From assembly GCF_046630445.1 (NCBI RefSeq), contig NC_092336.1, positions 205,129,001 to 205,193,000 of the forward strand: 64,000 nucleotides of DNA, written 5' to 3'. The position numbers and the translations under genes are program-made. The notes under the pieces were generated by a model. The model ran no database searches and was not told the DNA's origin. It worked only from the letters and a program-made list of their open reading frames with translations. Each line of letters opens with the position of its first letter. Positions within the stretch are counted from its first letter, which is position 1. Positions 39,256 through 50,569 of this stretch are shown here, piece after piece. The DNA is from Rutidosis leptorrhynchoides (lineage: Eukaryota; Streptophyta; Magnoliopsida; Asterales; Asteraceae).

Positions 39256-41210
39256 CATGTAATTTAAATCGCCGGTTTGGACATTTGTCCCGTTTAAGCC
39301 AAAAAGTGTCAAAATTGGTAACGGGCACCGTGGACACGTCCGATATATTAATTTAAGTAAGTTTGAATATTGTAATGTTTTAAAAATGAGTTTTTCCATA
39401 TTTTGGTCAAAATGGGTATTTATGACCCATTTGGGTCATACGCACCTACTTTGATCCATATACGAAATTTTGAGAAACAAAGGTATCTAACACGTCTAAA
39501 ATATCATTTTGGACTTGTGACATGATTTTTACATGCTCAAGTATTATGGTTTAGAATTTGAAGTGTCAATGGAAAATTTTTAGTATTTTAACAAAAGTGT
39601 CAAAATGACTCTCGGGCCTACTTTGAGGGCTCGTAAGTTGAAATCGGTTAAGTTTAGATAAAAACTATCATTTGGTATTGAAAGTCTTTACGACAAGCTT
39701 TAAAATGGTATATTATATGTATGATTTTGTTGAGGATAAACGGGTTTAAAACAAGCGTGAAAATGGGCAGTCGTTGCTGATTTTGAACTCTTAACAGCAA
39801 GTTTTATCAGCTTTTTATGTTTCAAGAGGCTGTTTTCGCAAGGCTGTAACTTTTCAACCGTAACTCCGTTTTTGTCAAATAAACTAGCTATAGAAAGGTG
39901 GGATGATATACGTTCCAATGGTCATGACCAAAGGTACTATATCGAAATTGGTGGGACACGAAATCAGCTGCAAAATACCTAAAAATACATATATGTAAAT
40001 AATATATTTTTTTATATATGAAAATGAATTACGTAAGTTTGACCTATGTTTGACTATTTGACCAACTTGACTAATATTATGAGATTGTTGACTTGTGTTG
40101 ACTGTGTTTGACTTGCGATTGACTTACATTTGACTTACTTTGACTTTTGTTGACTTTCGTTGACTTTTGCTAATTTTTGCTAAATTTATGAGTCGGACTA
40201 GAGCAATAGGACTATACGAACCCTATGGACCGATCTAGCTTATTAGACACTTATTGACCAACATATGTTCTCTAGGTTGAGGTCTACGGTTACTTGCATT
40301 CCGATATTCGATCACATATCTGTGATTTATTTCTGAAGTTGTCACGTGAGTTTCATTTGCTCCCTTTTTAATTGGTTTTGCAATCTATATTTTTGGGCTG
40401 AGAATACATGCACCTTATTTTAAACGCAATGGATACAAGTACATACTAAATTCTGCACCGAGTTTGAACCGAAAATCCCCTAGCTTTGGTAACTAGTAAC
40501 TGCCAGTTATAAGAACTGGTGGGCGCGAATAGTTGTATATGGATCCATAGGGCTTGACATCCCCGTCTGTTCCAGGTATAGAGACCCTAGCCTGAACTAT
40601 AAAACAGACGTATGCTATTTGAGTTTAGTACACGTTAGATTCCGTGTATTGTACATGTTGGTTGCATGTATGTTAAAACAGGGGTACTTATTATATATAC
40701 GTTAAGTTTAGTTACCAGGGTGCTCAATTTCGTAGAATATTTTGATAAACGTTTTGGATGAAACAACTGAAATCTTGTGGTCCACCTTTATATACAGATT
40801 ATGCGTAATATTAAAACTATGAACTCACCAACCTTTGTGTTGACACTTTTAAGCATGTTTATTCTCAGGTCCCTAGAAGTCTTCCGCTGTTTGCTTATAC
40901 GTTATACAAGCTATGTGCATGGAGTCATACATGCTTTATTAGAGAAAACTTTGCATTCACAAAATCATCACCATGTATCTTATTTTGACTGTATTGTCAA
41001 CGGATGTATTATTGTAAACTATTATTTACGGTGAGTGTCTATATGTAGAAATCATCAGATGTCGAAAACCTTGGATTTAGATATTCATTTATGGTGTGCC
41101 TTTTCAAAAGAATGCAATGTTTACAAAACGTATCATATAGAGGTCAATACCTCGCAATGAAACCGGTGAATAACGTACTGCGTCAATAGCGATTTTGGCG
41201 GGTCGTTACA
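37031..41210 (+). repeat. 3' LTR of element Y
   Basis: This complete 4180-bp LTR runs from TGTAATAACCCG to GGGTCGTTACA. It contains (ATT)n at 37390-37443, the W-box cluster at 40039-40165, the palindrome at 40539-40548, and the GTGAGT (40346) and CTCAG/GT (40868) sites. A very long (TA)n tract at about 39170-39252 replaces a short one in the 5' LTR. Confidence 0.9.
39170..39252 (+). repeat. (TA)n microsatellite, expanded in one Y LTR
   Basis: About 41 TA units are present. The matching place in the 5' LTR (about 27028-27038) has only about five. The tract therefore expanded, or the other one shrank, after Y inserted. Confidence 0.95.
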
Positions 41211-41374
41211 GTGTGCTCATAAGCACGCGCATCCACCGTTGCTGCACCAAACCGCTGCTCGACTGCTTTGCAATCAAGCGCATGTTGGATGATAGTCGGC
41301 AAACCCTTTCAGAGAATGTCATACTCTGCCTTCATTGCATCATGTTTTGCGCCCCATGACTCTTGGGCCGCAAT

Positions 41375-41878
41375 TCAGTCACTAAAACTTTCATTCAAAA
41401 AGACGACATGGCTCTCCGCCTCCTTTAGCTTTGCAGACAAAGATGCAATCTCAGACTCCATGAATTTCTTCTCAGCGTTGTGTTGATCTTGATCCTGCTG
41501 TCTCTTTAACATCATAACGTTTATGCGCTCCTCCGCCTGCACATGTGCAGTTACAGCAACCGCAAGTTGGGCAGATAGTCTGGCATTGTCCTCTTCTAAC
41601 AAGTTTCTCTTGGTTGATTCTGTCGATGATGTTGCCGGTGGGTTGGCAAGAGCAGCTGACTTTTGGTGAAGACGGTTGAGATCTTTGGCTAAATTGAATA
41701 TTGTCGACTGAACGTCAACATAGAGCTCTTCAGATGGAGAAAGGTCAGCAAACTTCTGTACTAACTGAAGAGGTGCACAGGATTGTAAAAGAGAAAATTG
41801 TTCTGCAAATACTGGGAGTGGCACTTTCATAAAATCGTTGACATTAGGGATCAATGGAGATGAGTCATCAGGATTCAA
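41375..41878 (-). CDS. Antisense coiled-coil ORF in the Tat-like element
   Basis: The minus-strand frame of about 167 residues has no ATG at its left limit and stays open a little further upstream (to about 41950). It has an N-terminal part with PLIPNVNDFMKVPLP, then a long heptad-rich region (about residues 85-160: NARLSAQLAVAVTAHVQAEE and SEIASLSAKLKEAES) that should form a coiled coil. More coding-like sequence with an ATG lies at 42165-42010 on the same strand. The family is not firmly recognised; such proteins are common as gypsy-associated hypothetical proteins. The role is unknown. Confidence 0.5.
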   Translation of the reverse strand: MNPDDSSPLIPNVNDFMKVPLPVFAEQFSLLQSCAPLQLVQKFADLSPSEELYVDVQSTIFNLAKDLNRLHQKSAALANPPATSSTESTKRNLLEEDNARLSAQLAVAVTAHVQAEERINVMMLKRQQDQDQHNAEKKFMESEIASLSAKLKEAESHVVFLNESFSD

Positions 41879-42786
41879 GGATGCACGCTTGGCACAGGAA
41901 GAATCATGGGATACACCACTTGGACATGCTAATAAGATGCGAAGTAAGCAACAACGCTATAACAGGCTTAAAATCCAATTTAAGAACAAGTCAGATGGTC
42001 AAAATAAATACCTTCATCAAGAAACCTCTTATGGTTGCCAAGGCTTCTAACTTCGTGGGTTTTATAAAGCGAAGGTACAGTTTCCGAACGAATAGCTGGA
42101 GCACTAGGTGGATTATCAGAGTCGGCGGCAGGAACATGTGCATAAGATTCCATCTTCATCTATAAAATAAAATAGGTTGAAAAAATATACATACGAAGTC
42201 ACAGTATGTAACTAAGGTTACATAGTAGAATGCAAAAAAGTTTAAGCGTATGGTACACAACTCCTTGCGATCAGATACCTTGAAAAAGGGTTTTTCTGGC
42301 AGAGAAGATGAAAAGATTTGAATGACTGTAAATGGAAAAGATTATGAGATGAAATCTGCCAAAACGGTGTTTATAGAAAAAAAATACGTAGGTAAAAAAA
42401 TAACAAGCGTGTAACTACAACCGTACAAGTGTGTCAATCTTAAGCTAAACACTTTGTTAAGATGCTTGGTGCATGTTAGCATTAACAGACGGTTGCATAA
42501 TTACAATCATTACCTTTTCGGTAAACAGTGACAGTTGTCACCTCGGGTGCAGGAAATGCAGACAGTTTAGTGACTGCACGCATACATTGCGTTTAATGCT
42601 AATACAGTATCTGGTTACGCATATATATTTATATAATCTTATGCACTATCTGGTTACAATTGGAATCCAACTATGCATTCACATATGAATAACGAAGTAT
42701 GTTGGTTTAGAGTATTTTTTTTCTTACTAAGTTCAACGTCATACACTTATTGTTATTGTATATAACATCGAACTGGGGGGACTTAA

Positions 42787-43480
42787 TGATACACATATCC
42801 GCATAACCATACGAATTACGCATCCAAAGTCCTGACCCGCATACTGATTACCATTTAAGACACATGGTCTGGGTATAGCCGCACTCTATGCGCCTATACC
42901 GAATGATGTGAGTTTCGTATACTTGCATAAGGGTCCAGTATATTCTAGAAGAATGTACGGTACAATTAATTCGGATTCTTTTCCTTAAATAACGAAAGTT
43001 AGTTGGGATAAAATCACATTTAATTAGGGATGAGATCCTATCAAAACCCTAATTCGTGAGCCTATAAATACATAGCTCACAAACCCTAAAATCAATCATC
43101 TATTACTCATACGTAACACAGCATACACAATATCGCACGAACAAGCTTCATACGATCACTCACGAAAAGACTTTCAGGTATATTACAAACTATGAAACCT
43201 TCATGTCTTTGGGCCACTCAACCTCGTATGCTAGGTTGTTGGTAGACTCTCAAATCGGTCACCCTGTCGGAATCGAAACGATGCCGATGTGGGTTATCCA
43301 CGACTAAGGTCGGAGGTTCGAATATTGTTAGTCCTTAAACCCCTTTTTATGCACTCAAGCGTAGGTTCACCTTGACCTCGTGAAAATATGCTTGATCATC
43401 CTTAGCAACGCATTTTTAATTTTGTAAATACATAACGCTACGTTAGATATGAATATGCAACCCGAAAGGCCCCCACGATA
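42787..43480 (+). repeat. Probable LTR of Tat-like element T
   Basis: It starts near TGATACAC after a G-rich polypurine tract. A TATA box at 43073-43080 is followed by a C/A-rich start region (43105-43170), as in plant LTR promoters. The right boundary was not found, as no partner LTR is in the window. Confidence 0.5.
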
Positions 43481-43613
43481 ACAACAAAAGCATTAACAAT
43501 TATAAAACGACACATATTTTTACTAGTACTTAAAATAAATACAGCACCTTACAATGGGACGGAAGAACTACTTCCTTGATAAATTATACTCCGTATTGTA
43601 TGTTTTTTTTTTT

Positions 43614-43991
43614 GACATAATAAATTAGAAATTTAGAAATAGAAATAGAAAAAGAAGAAAAAAAAAATAGCTTTTACTTTCAAACTACTACAACAACAAC
43701 AGTAAAATCTAACACTAAACAAGTAGTGTATGAGAAAGTAAGATGTAGACAATCCTTTCCCGTAATAAAAATAGATAAAACACTCTCAATAGTCGTCAAT
43801 TTGACATAATAAATTACAAATTTAGAAATAGAAATAGGAATAGAAAAAGAAGAAAAAAATAGCTTTTACTTTCAAACTACTACAACAACAACAATAAAAT
43901 CTAACACTAAACAAGTAGTGTATGAGAAATTAAGATGTAGACAATCCTTTCCCGTAATAAAAATCGATAAAATACTCTCAAAAGTCGTCAC
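43614..43991 (+). repeat. Tandem duplication, 2 x 189 bp
   Basis: 43614-43802 and 43803-43991 are nearly identical (GACATAATAAATTA ... AGTCGTCA), differing at few bases and in poly-A length. No gene is seen. A short piece resembling the unit (AAAGCTTTTACTTTCAAA, near 46462) is found again beyond the LINE insertion, so the LINE probably landed in or next to this repeat. Confidence 0.85.
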
Positions 43992-43994
43992 TTT

Positions 43995-46434
43995 CAAAAA
44001 CCCTTTCAACTTCCCCAAATGTAAATCAAATCCCAATTGAATCTCAGTTTCGATCATCTTACAATGATCAAACAGATTATGTTCTTCCTCAAACACTTGA
44101 TGACTCTGTCGTCGAGCAACGGCGAGGCTCTTTGGTTTCTGGCGAACTACCGAACTTCGTTTGTGGTGGTTTACCGGATTCGTATGCAGATCCTGAATCG
44201 AGGAAGGGTTCAACTATTTTCATCGGAAGGTTGCAGAAGGAGTGCACCAGACATATCGTGGAGAATGCTTTTGCAAGATTTGGTACGATTTCCGACGTCA
44301 AATTCTAGCCTTTTAGGAGGTATGCTTTTGTCTCTTTTGATGATTCAAGTCATGTTGCTGCTGCTGTCAATAGTCTCAACAAATCTACTACTTTCGGCCG
44401 CCCAATCTATGTGGGTTGGCCTCGCTGGAATCGGAATCGTCAGCGGAGTACGACGGACAGATTTTTTTCGGGTACAAAAAAATTTCGGTGCAAAATCGTG
44501 CCTAATAGAGAAGTGGCTGGTAAGCTGGAGTTTAGTATTTTAATCGTCGATCGGGTCCCTCTATTGGAAGAAAAAGTGAAGAAGTTCCTTGTTGAACATA
44601 AGATTATTGTTTCAACTTTAATCAAGCTCAGTCCCTTCGGTTGTTTTGTTGTCTGGCATAAAAAAGATGGTTTTGATTCTGTGATTGCGGCGGGGCTGAA
44701 GTTGGAAGATTTCGTGCTTGTATCCTATTTTTCCTAGCTAGCTGAGTCATTTTTTCGACTAGTCTGGGTTGAAATCAGGGGGGTTCCGGTATTATATGCG
44801 TCACCAGAGAACATTCACAATATTGCTGGGCATTTTGGCGAGGTGCTGGCGGTTGCAAAGTCTTCATCGACTCTCGATAACGTTGGGTCTTTATATGCTT
44901 TCGTTAAAACAAGTTTAGTGAAACACATTCATGAAATTGTCGAGTCGGATGTTGATGGGCCTGCGGATGATACAATCCCTGTGTGGGTTAACGAAATGGG
45001 GATGACATCGGATTTTTAGCGGATAATAACGAAAGGTTATTAGCCTGAATTTACGGCCACGTCTAATAGATCAATCTTGCTTGGTGAGGATCCAGCTACA
45101 TGTTGTTTTGGTGATTTGGATCGTGCTGAGACTGTTGGGACTAGGTTAGGAGTGTGGTATTCGGAGGATGTGGTTAAAAAAGCGTTGATTAAAGAGGGAG
45201 CGAATATGGCAGGTGGTGAACATAAAGAGAGTGAAGGGCCTGTTGATTTGGTGATTCTTGAATCAGTGGAGTGTAATGAGGACATAGTGGAGAGTCGAGA
45301 GGATGGAGAAGAGGGTGTTCAAGATGAGGGCACGGAAGATGGTGTTCCATTTGAAAATGGTTTGTGTGGAGCGTTTTTGGCGGGTCGGATCCTATTTTGG
45401 AAGTTGAGGATGGCGTAGTGAATGGTGTGAAGGACTTGTATGTTTTAAATGGTGTTGTGCAAAATGAAGAACCTAAGTTGGATAAGGCGGGAATAGTTTC
45501 GTCACCTAAAAAGATCCGAAAAAGGGTGACGTTTAAGTTGCTAGATAACGAAGATGATGTTGCTTTTGGTGAGGCGACTCAAAGTTTTTTTTCAACAGAA
45601 TCACTCCGTTAGTGATGATGATGAGTGTTCTTTACAAACGCTTGGTTTTGACGGGTGTAGTACTTCTTCGAGCAAGAGTACCGGTTTCTTTGAAGAGGCT
45701 ATGAAGGGTTTCGAGCATTTGCGGGTGGAAGGTAAACTTCTTAGGCCCGAACCCGGTCCAAAATCGAGAAAGGTTAGAGCTAAAGACTCTATTGAGGCTA
45801 CGGCGGGTACGATGGGGAATGAAGTTTCAATGGCTCCTGATCTTAATTATAATTTGACTTCTGGTTGTGATCGGGTTTCGGATGGCATAGAGTTGCCATC
45901 GGGTGGGAAGGGTGTTAATAGTGATCTCGGGTCGGCGATGAGCCCTACGCACATAAAAGGGAAGTCTGGTTCGTTTAGTTTGCAGCAGACGGCAGAAGAA
46001 TGTGGATTTGTACACCTTCGTGTTGAAGGAAAGCGTCTTTTTCCCGCACCGGCACCAAAACCAAAGAAGGGTAAATCCAAAAGAACAAAGGTGCATGGAG
46101 CCGAATTAGCTAGGTTCAATGTTGAGGGTATTTGATTTGTTTTTTAGGTGTCGGGTCTTGTTTGTTTATTGGTATGTATGTATGTTGTTTGTCGTTTCCG
46201 TTTGAAATCTAGAGGGTTTGGAATCGGGTCGGGTGGTCTGATTTCTTGCCATCTTTTTTTCCGTTTGGATTTGTACGGTTTTTGTTTCGCGAGTTTTGGT
46301 TTCGGGTTGTTTAGTGTTGTTGCGTTTAGATGCCGGTCTAGTTGGTTCGTGTTGTGTCTTTGTATGTTTTCTTGGTTATTAATAAAGTTTTCTGTTATTT
46401 TTGTCAAAAAAAAAAAGAAAAAAAAAAAAAAAAA
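43995..46434 (+). mobile_element. LINE (L1-type) derivative containing only ORF1
   Basis: The element ends in a poly(A) tail (46406-46434) and is flanked by a target-site duplication of about 16 bases with one mismatch (AAAAGTCGTCACTTTC at about 43979, AAAAGTCGTCAATTTC at about 46431). Between them are only a degenerate ORF1 and a 3' UTR of about 270 bases ending AATAAAGTTTTCTG. There is no endonuclease or reverse transcriptase. Since both ends look genuine, this is not a simple 5' truncation. Confidence 0.75.
44200..46135 (+). pseudogene. LINE ORF1 protein (RRM plus DUF4283-like), degenerate
   Basis: The region encodes the nucleic-acid-binding protein of a plant L1-type LINE. The N-terminal RRM shows RNP2 TIFIGRLQ (44213) and RNP1 YAFVSFDD (44321), interrupted by an in-frame TAG at 44306. 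An open part to 44737 follows (GRPIYVGWPRWNRN). After a frame change the typical VWVEIRGVP block occurs (about 44766), then NIAGHFGEVLAV. Acidic, variable parts follow in other frames (45077-45418, 45364-45612), and a C-terminal open segment (45554-46135) with FEHLRVEGKLLRPEPGPK and a second copy of that motif (HLRVEGKRLFPAPAPKPKKG). Several stops and shifts make it a pseudogene. Confidence 0.75.
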
Positions 46435-46608
46435 GTCGTCAATTTCTGTATTGGACGGATAAAAGCTTTTACTTTCAAAGTGTTAATTAATTAATTAATG
46501 TTAATGTTAATCTCTCTTGCTTTGCACAGGCGCAAGTTAGAAAAGACCTCCGGGCATTTTCATCGCATAACAAAATCCATCCCCGTTTGTATCTCTTAAT
46601 TAATAAAG

Positions 46609-49600
46609 ATGCAGGCTATTTCGAGAAGATTAGCTCGTGATTCCTCCAGTTCTCGAGCCGCGATTTACTCTCTTAGATCTCTCTCCGATCACCGTAATCT
46701 ATATTCTATCTCTATAATCTATATATTCATTTCTAGGGTTTCATACAGCATTTTTACTTAAATTGAGGTAATGAAATGCAGATTACGGTGATTATGATCG
46801 GCGTTATGCTTCCACACTCACACCTAAAGGTGTTGGACATTTGGTTCGTAAGGGTACTGGTGGTAGATCATCTGTTAGGTAGGTAATCATTTTTTGTTAA
46901 GTTGTTAGTTATTGTGTTCCGATTAGCACCTAGATTTGGTTCATTAGCTGTATAAGTGCTTATATAGTATGAATTTTATGACCTTTTTTTTGTGCATTTT
47001 TGTTAATGATTTGCATTTGCAAGTTAGAAATGTTTGTTATAGTGTGTCATGGTTAGCATCTGTTGTATGTTGAGTCTTTTCATCGTATTGGAAGCTTAAA
47101 CGTAGTTCGTTTGATGTTCATGTTAATGTTAATGTGTATTTTTTTTCTTTCTATCGGACACGATGCGGGTAAAATCTACACATTTTTGTAGTCCACTACC
47201 AGTTATTATAGTTTGTAGGCAGTCTAGATTTTAGTTGCTTAGCATTCAGAATTTTACTTGTTTACAGAACTGGTATTGTGAGGCAACAATCTTCAATATG
47301 TTAAAGTGATAGAAAGCTAAACATCGAGTGTGAAACATTTATGAAGACCATATATTTAGTTGCAAGGATTAATCTATTATACATTTATATCTTTGCTGTA
47401 GTCTATACTTATGTAAAATGTGGTTTCATTATCTTTAGTTGGTCTGTATCTTACACTTGGGACTTATAACGGTAAGTTAGTTACCAAATTATTATGCTAA
47501 TGCAATTGTGGTGTATTCTTGATTCATGATCTGCAGTGGCATAGTTGCTACTGTGTTCGGAGCTACTGGTTTTCTCGGGCGTTATCTGGTGCAAGAGCTT
47601 GGTGAGTGGGATACTATATGAATATCTGCGCTGTTTTAAAAAATTAATTAAAAATCTAAATTTAGAGAAAGTATTTTTGCAGATCTTTCTCTTTTATATC
47701 ACGTTTAACAATTTATTCTAAAATGAAAGTTCTTATTTCTTATTGATGGGGGCAAGCCGTAAAATGAGTTACGTTTTGTTTTGTGATATATAATGATCAT
47801 GAATATTTTGTATTTATTGCAGCTAAAATGGGGTCACAAGTATTGGTACCTTTTAGAGGTTCTGAGGATTCACCTCGCCATCTGAAACTGATGGGTGATT
47901 TGGGGCAGGTAACTTGGATCCTTCAAGGTTTGTTTTTATTTAATGGGTTTGGTCTAGAATATGTCATGGCTTGCTTACACCAGACGTTATCTTTTAATTC
48001 ATTCAGATTGTTCCCATGAAATATAATCCAAGAGATGAAAACTCAATTAAGGCAGTCATGGCGAAGGCAAATGTTGTGATCAATCTCATAGGTATATGTT
48101 TAATACCTTTGTTTGGTTGAGATTTCTTATATAGATAGTGGTGAAGCTTGTTTGATATGGTAATGGGGTTTTGCAGGAAGGGAATATGACACAAGAAATT
48201 ATAGTTTTGAGGAAGTGAACCATCATATGGCTGAACAACTTGCAAAGGCAAGTATGTGCATCTTTTTTATCTGTTGTAGGGGTATTTAGATCTGTGATTT
48301 GATTATGAATCTATCATATTGACTAATCAGAATAATGAGAGTTATACAACTTTCTTGCATGTATGTCATATGCAGCTTTAATGTGGCTCTCTTGTCCTCT
48401 AAATTGCATGTATGTCATATGCAGCTTTCGAAAGAACATGGTGGAATAATGAGATTTATACAGCTTTCTTGTTTAGGAGCCTCTAAATCATCTCCATCTA
48501 GAATGCTTCAAGCTAAAGCTGCTGCTGAGGAATCCATCTTACGTGAATTGCCTGAGGTCATTCACAATTCGATTTGCGCTATAAAAATGTTATACAAACA
48601 CGTACATATCATCTTTTAGCAGTAATATATGAGGCGATAAACGTTTTGCATGTTTTCAGGCCACAATATTGAGACCTGCAGTGATGCTTGGTACAGAAGA
48701 TCGGATTTTGAACCCATGGGCTCATTTTGCTAGAAAATATAACTTTCTTCCCCTTGTTAACGGTGGATCTACCAAGTATGAATTAATGTTCTTTCCTTAA
48801 CTTTAATTTAATGAAAATGTGATAGTTTTCTGAACATATTTGTTACACATATACGTGTGTTTTATACAGGATTCAACCTGTGTATGTTGCTGATGTGGCT
48901 TCAGCAGTTGTTGCGGCCTTGAAAGATGATGGTAGCAGCATGGGGAAACTTTATGAACTTGGTGGGCCAGATATTTATACCCTTCATGAATTGGTGATTT
49001 TTAGCTCTTTATCGTTCTATGATTTCTTGTCAGGCATTTCTTTCTTGTCTTCTTTGGGTTAAGTTTCTTATTTCTGTATAAACCTTTCCTTCATCTTTTT
49101 TCGCAGGCTGAAATTATGTACGAAGTGATTCGAGAATGGCCTCATTACATTAATGTTCCTCTCCCTATTGCTAAGGTATTCAAATTCAAATGACAGTCAT
49201 TGAGTTGTTATAACACTTATCTCCCGTGATTGTGAATCTACAGTAGGTGGCAATTTCGACCCATCTACTTATAAATGTGTCGAGTTGGGTAATGTTTGAT
49301 CTCTAAGGGGTCACATGCGAAAAATTAAAGAAAAAACTCAGCTAAAAAGAAAACTAGTCAATGGTTGAAAAGGGTTGAAAGTTGACCAAACTGGCAACTG
49401 TGTGTATAGTGTATTCAACATCCTATTTGCTTTACTTGATCTATTTTCATTATTATTGAGTTTTGTAACTATATTATACCAACATTTCTATTTTCAGGCA
49501 ATCTCAACACCTCGAGACATATTGCTGAATAAGGTTCCGTTCCCGTTACCCTCACCGAGTATATTCAATCTAGATATGATTAATGCTCTTTCCTCAGATA

Positions 49601-49869
49601 AACTCGTTTCAGAAGATGGTTAGTTTTTCAAATTTGACGACCAACCATTTAAATAGTACTATATTTTACATTAATTTCCTTATGTTATACAACCTTCAGA
49701 TCAATGAATATAATTTGAAAATTCTGCAGCTCTTACATTCAATGATCTTGGCATAGTGCCACATAAGGTGAAGGGATATCCTATTGAGTTCCTTATCCAG
49801 TATCGCAAGGGTGGTCCCAATTATGGTTCGACCGTCAGTGAAAGAGCGAATCCAGAGTCTTATCCTTGA
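46609..49869 (+). CDS. NDUFA9: NADH dehydrogenase (complex I) 1 alpha subcomplex subunit 9, mitochondrial
   Basis: This is the accessory subunit of mitochondrial complex I, an atypical short-chain dehydrogenase fold that holds an NADPH cofactor and steadies the Q module. Twelve coding exons are seen: 46609-46693, 46782-46878, 47537-47601, 47823-47908, 48007-48091, 48177-48247, 48425-48556, 48660-48775, 48870-48993, 49107-49175, 49498-49618, 49730-49869. They sum to 1191 bases (396 aa), close to the roughly 400 aa expected for the Arabidopsis protein (At2g20360, from memory). An Arg/Ser-rich N-terminus ([15 protein letters not shown]) serves as mitochondrial presequence. The dinucleotide-binding motif GATGFLG is at residues 69-75; [13 protein letters not shown] and GGPDIYTL follow. 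All introns are GT-AG except intron 6, which has a GC donor (AAG/GCAAGT). A LINE derivative ends only about 170 bases upstream. Confidence 0.95.
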
Positions 49870-49992
49870 GTTTTTCGGATCTTTAAATTGATGAAACTTG
49901 GTACATGATCGAACTGGTAGCTTCTAATACAGGTATGTCCCACCCATCCATTTCTTTCCTTATTTGTGGTTTTCTTACATGACGATCTGATG
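49870..49992 (+). other. NDUFA9 3' UTR region
   Basis: This is T-rich DNA after the stop. The sequence TAATACAG/GTATGT near 49932 looks like a splice donor, so the 3' UTR may be spliced, but no matching end was established. Confidence 0.35.
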
Positions 49993-50569
49993 TACTTCCT
50001 TGGTCCCATGAAAGTAATAATGTTTGATCTTACACGTGTTTTAGTTTAGATCATTTAAGACAAATGTTGACCCAACCGATAAGATCATCTAAGTTATAGA
50101 TGTTTGACTAGTGTTTTGTATACACTTCAAACAAAGAGGAGATTTTGGACCCACATCAGTATTCTGAGATATGACGATTAGTTAAAGTGGCAACGTGAGC
50201 GGGTTGGGCTTGTTGAGAAACAAGGCAGATAGGCAAGACGGGTAATTTTACAAGTTGGGTCTATCAAGTTGGGTTGACTCACTGACACTTCTGTCAGTGT
50301 ATTCTATATTACTCGTCTTAAATATGATTACGAAACTAAACATGTATGATAATGATCTAATCAGTGTTATTGCTTTTAAAAAGGTGATGTAGGAAGTTTT
50401 GAGCATTTGAATACTCATATGGTGACTTTTGATTTCTAAAACACATTTGAAATACACTATTTTTACCCATTGGAGATTTACATTTTAACGTAATTGTATT
50501 GAAAATGCCATCTTTACATCACCTAATTCATTGAAATTAAGTCACCGTTCTCATGGGACGAAAGAAGTA
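49993..50569. mobile_element. Stowaway-like MITE, 577 bp
   Basis: The ends are inverted copies (TACTTCCTTGGTCCCATGA at 49993 and TCATGGGACGAAAGAAGTA at 50551) with TA at both outer edges, as for Tc1/mariner-type (Stowaway) MITEs. It has no coding frame. It is longer than most Stowaway copies, so it may hold internal additions. Confidence 0.65.

Larger units (their letters stand above)
25743..41210 (+). mobile_element. Element Y: pol-less LTR retrotransposon, host of X and Z
   Basis: The 5' LTR is split by X (its left end is out of the window) and by Z into 25743-28030 and 35038-36006. The 3' LTR is intact at 37031-41210. The interior is only 1024 bp and holds a primer-binding site, a hairpin module and a polypurine region, with no coding frame. 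The LTR arrangement is Tekay-like. The twin LTRs differ by roughly one to two percent by eye. Y lies in the Tat-like remnant T. Confidence 0.85.
41211..43480 (+). mobile_element. Element T: Tat-like Ty3/gypsy remnant (3' end)
   Basis: Right of Y come about 1.5 kb with an antisense coiled-coil ORF, then a polypurine tract AACTGGGGGGAC (42771-42782) and an LTR-like stretch starting near TGATACACATATCC (42787) with a TATA box (TATAAATA, 43073-43080). An antisense ORF between pol and the 3' LTR is a known trait of Tat-lineage elements (Grande, Retand). The right end is not sharp; about 43480 is a guess. The left part is cut off by Y. It is the oldest member of the nest, and broken. Confidence 0.55.

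Noticed and set aside
43300-43345. B-box-like GGTTCGAAT in the T LTR as a tRNA gene
   Set aside because: There is no A box at the right distance and no cloverleaf.
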